Source: Pseudomonadota bacterium (GTDB lineage Bacteria; Desulfobacterota; Desulfobacteria; Desulfobacterales; Desulfobacteraceae). From it: 10,653 nt of DNA. Shown piece after piece: positions 6,264 through 10,653 of this stretch. A model generated the notes under the pieces. The model had not been told where the DNA came from. It worked only from the letters and a program-made list of their open reading frames with translations, and made no database searches. The first letter of the stretch is position 1. Every line of letters starts with the position of its first letter. Made by a program: the position numbers and the translations under genes. The stretch is from contig JAHJDU010000504.1 in assembly GCA_018812385.1 (NCBI GenBank), positions 1-10,653 of the forward strand, given 5' to 3'.

Positions 6264-7340
6264 TCAGCTTGTTTGGTCCCGTTCACTGAGCATGTAATCT
6301 TGAAAGGCTTCACCTTCAAACGTGCCGATCTTTCCCCTGATTTCAATGAATTGATCAAAATTAGAGATAAAAATATCCAGAATGTCAGGATCAAAGTGCT
6401 TTTCTCTTTCTTTTTTCAGGATATCATAGGCGACCTCGGGTGGATAAGGGTCTTTGTACGGTCGTTTTGAGGTGAGCGCGTCAAAGGTGTCTGCCAGAGC
6501 GGTAATCCGGCTGGAAATGGGGATGTCCGTTCCTTTTAATTGATCGGGATATCCGAGTCCATTGAATTTTTCATGATGGCTCAGGGCAATTTCCTGGGCC
6601 ATCTGCAGGATTTTTGACTTGGATTTGGATAAAAGCCTTGCCCCGATCTTTGTGTGGGTTTTTATTATTTCAAACTCGTCAAAGGTGAGTTTTCCAGGTT
6701 TTAAAATAATTTTGTCTGGAATGCCGATTTTTCCTATATCATGCATGGGTGATGCATAATAGATGGTTTCATTATATTCCTCGGAAAGATTTAATTTTTC
6801 AGCCATGAGTAAACAATATTCCCCGATTCTGACAATGTGATCTCCAGTGTCTTCATCTTTATACTCTGCTGCCATGACCAGACGATGGATGGAATCGATA
6901 TAGGATTCCTTGATTTCTTCATGGGCTTTTTGAGCGTCCAGCTTGAGATTTCTTTCCCGCATCACGCGATTGATCCTGAGAACCATTTCTCTGGGTGAAA
7001 AGGGTTTTTCAACAAAATCACTGGCACCGAGATTGATGATTTCATCATATTGGTAGTTGTGGATTTGGCCGGTCATTACAATAACATCAGCAGTAAATTT
7101 CGATTTGATCTTTTTGGCAAGCTCAATCCCATTCATTACCGGCATATCAATGTCAGTAACCACTATATCAAAGGTCTGCCAGGCGAGCATTTCCAATGCT
7201 TTTACACCATCCTCAGCAAAGGAGCAGGAATAGCCAGTTCTTGCCATGGTATTTTCAAGCAGGTCTCTTATCATGGGTTCATCATCAACAATTAAGATAT
7301 TGGCCTTTTGGGAATCTGCGGAAACAAAATTATCCATCAT
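6264..7340 (-). CDS. Two-component response regulator with HD-GYP c-di-GMP phosphodiesterase domain
   Basis: The 358-residue cytosolic protein is RpfG-like in layout. Residues 13-130 form a receiver domain: acidic pair Asp19-Asp20, phospho-acceptor Asp63, Thr90 and Lys112 in EKPF. A helical linker (about 131-150) leads into the HD-GYP domain (about 150-345). There the metal-binding set is visible: TGDH with His168, His200-Asp201 in MHDIGKIGIPD, His229, and His255-His256 in HHEKFNGLGYP, followed by DTFDALTSKRPYK. HD-GYP domains of this form linearise or degrade cyclic di-GMP, so phosphorylation probably controls its level and hence motility, biofilm or virulence-type traits. No histidine kinase lies beside it. 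ATG at 7340 (with a second ATG directly after) has AAGG (7346-7349) upstream. Domain assignment is very sure; the partner kinase is unknown. Confidence 0.93.
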   Translation of the reverse strand: MMDNFVSADSQKANILIVDDEPMIRDLLENTMARTGYSCSFAEDGVKALEMLAWQTFDIVVTDIDMPVMNGIELAKKIKSKFTADVIVMTGQIHNYQYDEIINLGASDFVEKPFSPREMVLRINRVMRERNLKLDAQKAHEEIKESYIDSIHRLVMAAEYKDEDTGDHIVRIGEYCLLMAEKLNLSEEYNETIYYASPMHDIGKIGIPDKIILKPGKLTFDEFEIIKTHTKIGARLLSKSKSKILQMAQEIALSHHEKFNGLGYPDQLKGTDIPISSRITALADTFDALTSKRPYKDPYPPEVAYDILKKEREKHFDPDILDIFISNFDQFIEIRGKIGTFEGEAFQDYMLSERDQTS

Positions 7341-7419
7341 GGGCTGCCTTGATTATTATTTTGAAATTTATGTAACAAAATGATTTATTTGCCAGTTCCA
7401 TATTTTGTCTGTTTTGAGT

Positions 7420-7448
7420 ATAATGGACTTTCTTTATAAAGATGTAAA
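7420..7448 (-). promoter_or_regulatory. Candidate sigma-70 promoter of the HD-GYP regulator
   Basis: On the minus strand TTTACA (7443-7448) and CATTAT (7420-7425) are separated by exactly 17 bp. The start would be near 7413, giving a leader of about 73 bases. The rest of the 7341-7591 gap is AT-rich and shows no other clear gene; the downstream flank of the GntR gene has only a short imperfect hairpin around its stop and no convincing terminator. Confidence 0.4.
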
Positions 7449-7591
7449 CAAAAGTTTAAAAAAGCGGTGAAATTAAACAATCATGACCAGTTAGAATATG
7501 AAACTGCGCAGGATGGAATATCTTCACGTAAATAATGAATTACCAGTTTACAGACAAAATTGTCAAGCAGGCATTTTCCGATAATTTCCAA

Positions 7592-8308
7592 TTAGGAATC
7601 ACTGTTTATTTTTGCCTGCATTTTGTCACTGAACCGCTTGACGTGATCCATGATAATGGCAGAAGCTGTTTTTGCATCATTGACTTTCATGGCATCAATG
7701 ATCTTTTCAAAGTCTGTAAGGTTTTCAAGGGTTCTTTCCTTGTTCATGGGAAGGTATTCAGCATAATACCGATGAATATTGTCGTGGATACTTTTCTGCA
7801 CAAACTGGAATACAGGGTTCCGGGTCATGGTGCCGATATAGGTGTGCATTTTTTCATCCGTCTTTAGAAAATTTTCCCAGTCATTTTTTTCATAGCAGGC
7901 TTTTGCCTGATTAAACAGCGTTTCCAGTTCCTTGATATCTTTTTTTGTGGCGCGGGAGGCGGCAAGCTCCATAAGGCTGCCCTCGATTTTGATTCGAAAT
8001 TCTGCAAGATGTTCAAGAGAGACACCTCCTGAACGGATTAAAAGGGCCAGGGACTCAACAATGGGATCGGTACCAATATGTTTTACTATGGCTCCGCCTG
8101 AGACACCCAGTTTAATTTCAATGAGCCCTTTTTGCTCAAGCACTCTTAAGGCTTCCCTTAAGGTTCCCCGGCTGGTGTTGAACATGTCTTTTAATTCCCG
8201 TTCCGGCGGAAGTTTGGTGCCCGGCATAAGCTTGCCATTAAGAATGGCACCCTGTATCTGTTCAACCACATCCTGGAATACTCGGTTTTGCTTGGCTTTT
8301 TTAAACAT
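7592..8308 (-). CDS. FadR-subfamily GntR transcriptional regulator (FCD domain)
   Basis: The 238-residue DNA-binding regulator has an N-terminal winged helix-turn-helix (about 8-77: KLPPERELKDMFNTSRGTLR, then EALRVLEQKGLIE and the wing GVSGGAIV) and an all-helical FCD ligand domain (about 95-228). FCD proteins of this group bind small carboxylates or amino-acid-like effectors, often through a metal held by one Asp and three His. Here Asp151, His155 and His222 are in place, but the position where an EH pair normally gives the second His reads Asp199-Phe200, so the metal site may be incomplete. It is the last gene of the operon, starting 21 bp after the DAO-family gene, with AAGGA at 8316-8320 before its ATG. 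It probably controls this catabolic operon by releasing DNA when the substrate is present. The effector is unknown. Confidence 0.9.
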   Translation of the reverse strand: MFKKAKQNRVFQDVVEQIQGAILNGKLMPGTKLPPERELKDMFNTSRGTLREALRVLEQKGLIEIKLGVSGGAIVKHIGTDPIVESLALLIRSGGVSLEHLAEFRIKIEGSLMELAASRATKKDIKELETLFNQAKACYEKNDWENFLKTDEKMHTYIGTMTRNPVFQFVQKSIHDNIHRYYAEYLPMNKERTLENLTDFEKIIDAMKVNDAKTASAIIMDHVKRFSDKMQAKINSDS

Positions 8309-8329
8309 TATTAGGTCCTTAAGGGACGT

Positions 8330-9496
8330 CTATTTAAATTGTTCTATTCCGGAAAAATCTCTATATAAATTAAAATGTTTTAAAACATCTATATCATCCT
8401 GGGTCAACTGGCAAGTTACAATTCTGCTTAATAATTCTCCAAGCCCCGGGCCTAACATATAGCCCTGGCCGCACATTCCAATGGCATTAATAAAATCAGG
8501 AAATTCTTTTGTTTCTCCGACAATGGGGAACCCGTCAGGTGTCATGGGGTATTGTCCCCGCCAGGTTCGCCGGACCTTAAGATTGGCAAGTTTTGGAAAA
8601 AGAGCTACCATTCGTTTTGCCACCTGGGGCAGGAATACTGATGTAGCTTCACTGGCTGTACCTTTCATAAGATGCCTGGGTGTCAGGCAGAAAACCACCT
8701 GGCCCTCATTGTTCTGGTAAAAATAAAAATTGGCTGAATCTTCTGTAGCCGGGTCCTGGGAAGGTCTTAAATCAACGATCATGGGACCGAAAAACCTTTG
8801 AACCGGTTCTGTTATGGCACCTTCATGGCTGTCCGGTTCCACGGGAAAATCAAGGCCGATCAATTGGCCCATATGACGGGCATAATTTCCTGCGGCATTG
8901 ATAACCTTTGCAGCCGTGTATTCGCCTTTGTCGGTTTTAATTTTTATTTCTTTATCATTTAAAATAGAGATGGCCAAAACATTTTCTTTGAATTTATATT
9001 GTGCACCATATTCAAGACTTTTAAAATAAAAGGCATTAATGGCAAGCAAGGGTGAGGCACTGCCGTCTCTGGGCGAATAGGTGGCGCCTTTCAGGTTTTT
9101 TTTGTTAATGCCTGGAACTATTTCAAGATATTCTTTTGGGGTGAGCCAGTCGATATCCAGGTTAAAGGATTTCTGAATTTTCATTAAATCTTTTAGTTTT
9201 TTTGCGTCCTCATCTGTATAGGCAGGAAAACTGTATCCGTTCTGAATCCAGCCGATATCATCTCCATGGATTTTTTTCCAGGTGGAAAAAATTTCAATAC
9301 TTCTCTGACAGGTTAAAATTTTGCCTTTATCAGAATGGGTGGCCCTGATGCCGCCAATGGCTTTTTTGTTCTGTCCTTGACCTGGCGATGGCAGCGCATC
9401 AATGACAAGAACCTTAACCTTATTCTGGGCCAGGGACAAGGCAGCAGGAACGCCAACAGAACCTGCACCGATAATGATGACATCATAATTTTTCAT
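8330..9496 (-). CDS. DAO-family FAD-dependent oxidoreductase (sarcosine/proline/glycine oxidase-like subunit)
   Basis: The 388-residue flavoenzyme has an N-terminal Rossmann motif GAGSVG (10-15) and an acidic Asp33 at the end of the second strand that binds the FAD ribose. The substrate domain follows, and a C-terminal FAD closure segment reads GMCGQGYMLGPGLGE. The overall pattern (KAIGGIRATHS near the start, ARSPRDGSASP-like YSPRDGSASPLLAINAF, RRTWRGQYPMTPDGFPIVG) fits beta subunits of sarcosine oxidase, L-proline or hydroxyproline dehydrogenase, and HcnC-like enzymes, which oxidise a secondary or primary amine next to a carboxylate. There is no signal peptide, so it is cytosolic. GGAGG lies within the last codons of the upstream gene, and the start overlaps that gene's stop as TAATG, so the two are translationally coupled and likely form one complex. 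The substrate is not determinable. Confidence 0.9.
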   Translation of the reverse strand: MKNYDVIIIGAGSVGVPAALSLAQNKVKVLVIDALPSPGQGQNKKAIGGIRATHSDKGKILTCQRSIEIFSTWKKIHGDDIGWIQNGYSFPAYTDEDAKKLKDLMKIQKSFNLDIDWLTPKEYLEIVPGINKKNLKGATYSPRDGSASPLLAINAFYFKSLEYGAQYKFKENVLAISILNDKEIKIKTDKGEYTAAKVINAAGNYARHMGQLIGLDFPVEPDSHEGAITEPVQRFFGPMIVDLRPSQDPATEDSANFYFYQNNEGQVVFCLTPRHLMKGTASEATSVFLPQVAKRMVALFPKLANLKVRRTWRGQYPMTPDGFPIVGETKEFPDFINAIGMCGQGYMLGPGLGELLSRIVTCQLTQDDIDVLKHFNLYRDFSGIEQFK

Positions 9497-10653
9497 TATT
9501 GACCTCCATTGGCAAATTTGCCCAGGGGAATTTCAACAAAAAGGGGTCGTCGAACATTTTTAGTGATATCTTCCCGGGCGGTTTTTTCTGCCCGGAAAAT
9601 CTGGTTCATGAGGTTTTCACAGGTTTTATACCCGCAGGGTCCCATGCCGGCCCTTGAAATGGCCTTGATCTGATTCATATCTGTAATGCCTTTTTTAACA
9701 AGTTCCCTGATCTGACCTGCTGTAACTCGTTCGCAAAGGCAGACCACCTCATCGTCCTGGATATGATCATGGGGGATTTTTCGGGTCAGTTTCTGGGTAA
9801 CTTCTTTTTTCTGGATTGTAAAGGCCACCACTTTTTTGGCAATCTTTTTTGGCACCCGGACCCTTACAATCTGGGTGCGGTCGCTGTCTTTTGTTGCCCT
9901 TGCGCCAAGGGCCTTAAATGTCCCAAGGGGATTTCCATCCACATCCACCAGGGCTATCTCATCATTTTTTTTAACTTCAAAGTTTGAAACTTCATAGGGG
10001 AGAAAAACCACAGGGTTGTCCTTGTCTTTCCTGTAATCCACAAGGGTGATGGCAAGACCCGGGCAGATGGCAAGGCATTTCATGCATCCTTTGCACTGGC
10101 CGTCAAATATGGGCAGGCCTTTAATGGGATCTCCCTGCATCTGGATGGAGCCTTCTGCGCAAACTGTGCTGCAGGGATTGCAGGGGATTTCCTGTTTGCA
10201 GTGAATCACAGGAAAGATTCCGTGTTCATGGCCCAGGGCATAAATCTCCTGAACAGGTCCTGGATGGGATTTTAAAATTCCTGCCTTTTCATACCAGGAC
10301 TCAGGGATTTCTTTTGCATCAGGAATGAAGTGCTGAACAACTTTTACGCCTGCGATTTTACCATTGAACATGGCGGAAGAGGCTTCGGCAATTTCAGAAG
10401 CATCCCCTGCGGCAAACACCTTGATGCCCGCAGAGCGGGCTTCCTCGGTGAATTCTGAAACAGATTCAAGACCGACTGCGATCAAGATAGTGTCACACTC
10501 AAAGGTTTGGTCCGTACCTTCAATGACCTTAAAGTTTTTATCGATCCCGGCAATGGTGATGGAAGAAACCGATTCTTTTCCATTGGCCGATACAATGGAA
10601 TGGGATGTGTATATTGGAACACCAAGCCTTTTGAGCTTGTCTTCATGAACTTT
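9496..10653 (-). CDS. NAD(P)/FAD oxidoreductase alpha subunit with 4Fe-4S ferredoxin and BFD-like 2Fe-2S domains (partial)
   Basis: The frame is open to the right edge, so 385 C-terminal residues are visible and the N-terminal FAD motif is missing. The first part (LKRLGVPIYTSHSIVSANG, then CDTILIAVGLESVSEF and VFAAGDASEI at about 79-88) is the end of a pyridine-nucleotide-disulfide reductase-like domain with its second FAD contact. Next come two cysteine groups suited to two 4Fe-4S clusters: Cys152, 158, 161, 165 and Cys187, 190, 193, 197 (CKGCMKCLAICP). Near the end a BFD-type 2Fe-2S site has Cys305-x-Cys307 and Cys340-x4-Cys345. This layout resembles HcnB, octopine oxidase and sarcosine or proline dehydrogenase alpha subunits, with a ferredoxin insert in addition. 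It probably takes electrons from the DAO-type partner and passes them to NAD(P)+ or another carrier. The start codon is outside the window. Confidence 0.88.
   Translation of the reverse strand, partial: KVHEDKLKRLGVPIYTSHSIVSANGKESVSSITIAGIDKNFKVIEGTDQTFECDTILIAVGLESVSEFTEEARSAGIKVFAAGDASEIAEASSAMFNGKIAGVKVVQHFIPDAKEIPESWYEKAGILKSHPGPVQEIYALGHEHGIFPVIHCKQEIPCNPCSTVCAEGSIQMQGDPIKGLPIFDGQCKGCMKCLAICPGLAITLVDYRKDKDNPVVFLPYEVSNFEVKKNDEIALVDVDGNPLGTFKALGARATKDSDRTQIVRVRVPKKIAKKVVAFTIQKKEVTQKLTRKIPHDHIQDDEVVCLCERVTAGQIRELVKKGITDMNQIKAISRAGMGPCGYKTCENLMNQIFRAEKTAREDITKNVRRPLFVEIPLGKFANGGQ

Noticed and set aside
7553..7564. Small palindrome GACAA-AA-TTGTC as a terminator for the GntR gene
   Set aside because: The stem is only 5 bp with a 2-base loop and no T-run on the minus strand.
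7535..7867. A 110-codon rightward ORF
   Set aside because: Most of it is antisense to the end of the GntR regulator, and no family features are seen in the translation.
8309..8332. Near-palindrome GTCCTTAAGGGAC as a GntR operator
   Set aside because: It overlaps the GntR ribosome-binding site within the operon, is short and imperfect, and does not match the usual FadR-type operator form; too weak to list.
9496..10485. Taking the TTG at 10483-10485 as the start of the iron-sulfur subunit
   Set aside because: The same frame stays open to the window edge and the extra 56 residues fit the NAD(P)/FAD reductase fold, so this TTG is an internal Leu codon.

Overview
The window looks like a chromosomal segment of a moderately AT-rich, Gram-negative anaerobe, most likely a sulfate-reducing Desulfobacterota of the Desulfobacteraceae type. 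This placement is inference. It rests on a SlyB-type outer-membrane lipoprotein, a flavin/iron-sulfur dehydrogenase operon of a kind common in such organisms, and an intergenic mobile repeat of a style I associate with them. No rRNA, tRNA, CRISPR array or complete transposase is visible.

Layout. (1) At 1-428 lies the edge of a defence-like island: the C-terminal end of a DinD-type protein, then a short reading frame resembling a piece of the C-terminal part of a type I restriction HsdR subunit. That frame loses its similarity abruptly and runs through a perfect 16-bp inverted repeat. (2) At 438-2985 is a divergent ilvC/ilvY pair: a long class II ketol-acid reductoisomerase and its LysR-type activator, in the enterobacterial arrangement. 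The shared intergenic region carries a clear T-N11-A palindrome placed as expected for an activator site upstream of a weak ilvC promoter. (3) At 2974-3161 is a roughly 188-bp MITE-like element with about 22-bp terminal inverted repeats and a flanking TA on both sides. It supplies the last codons and the stop of ilvY. (4) At 3181-6261 are rightward genes: a zinc-ribbon Nudix hydrolase, a SlyB-like glycine-zipper lipoprotein and the translational GTPase TypA/BipA. (5) At 6264-7340 (minus) is a response regulator with an HD-GYP c-di-GMP phosphodiesterase domain, convergent with typA with only 2 bp between them. (6) At 7592-10653 (minus) is an operon transcribed from beyond the right edge: a multi-cofactor NAD(P)/FAD and iron-sulfur subunit (N-terminus missing), a DAO-family FAD oxidoreductase coupled to it by a 1-nt overlap, and a FadR-type GntR regulator.

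How the genes work together. IlvY probably activates ilvC when acetohydroxy-acid substrates accumulate, feeding branched-chain amino-acid synthesis. The right-hand operon probably oxidises an amino acid or secondary amine (sarcosine-, proline- or glycine-like). Electrons would pass from the DAO subunit to the iron-sulfur/NAD(P) subunit, with the GntR protein as the local substrate-responsive regulator. The substrate cannot be read from the sequence.

I do not see a clearly new multi-gene system. The most unusual items are the MITE that ends ilvY, the broken restriction-island edge beside the inverted repeat, the probably transferred ilvYC module with its operator, and the iron-sulfur-rich dehydrogenase operon.
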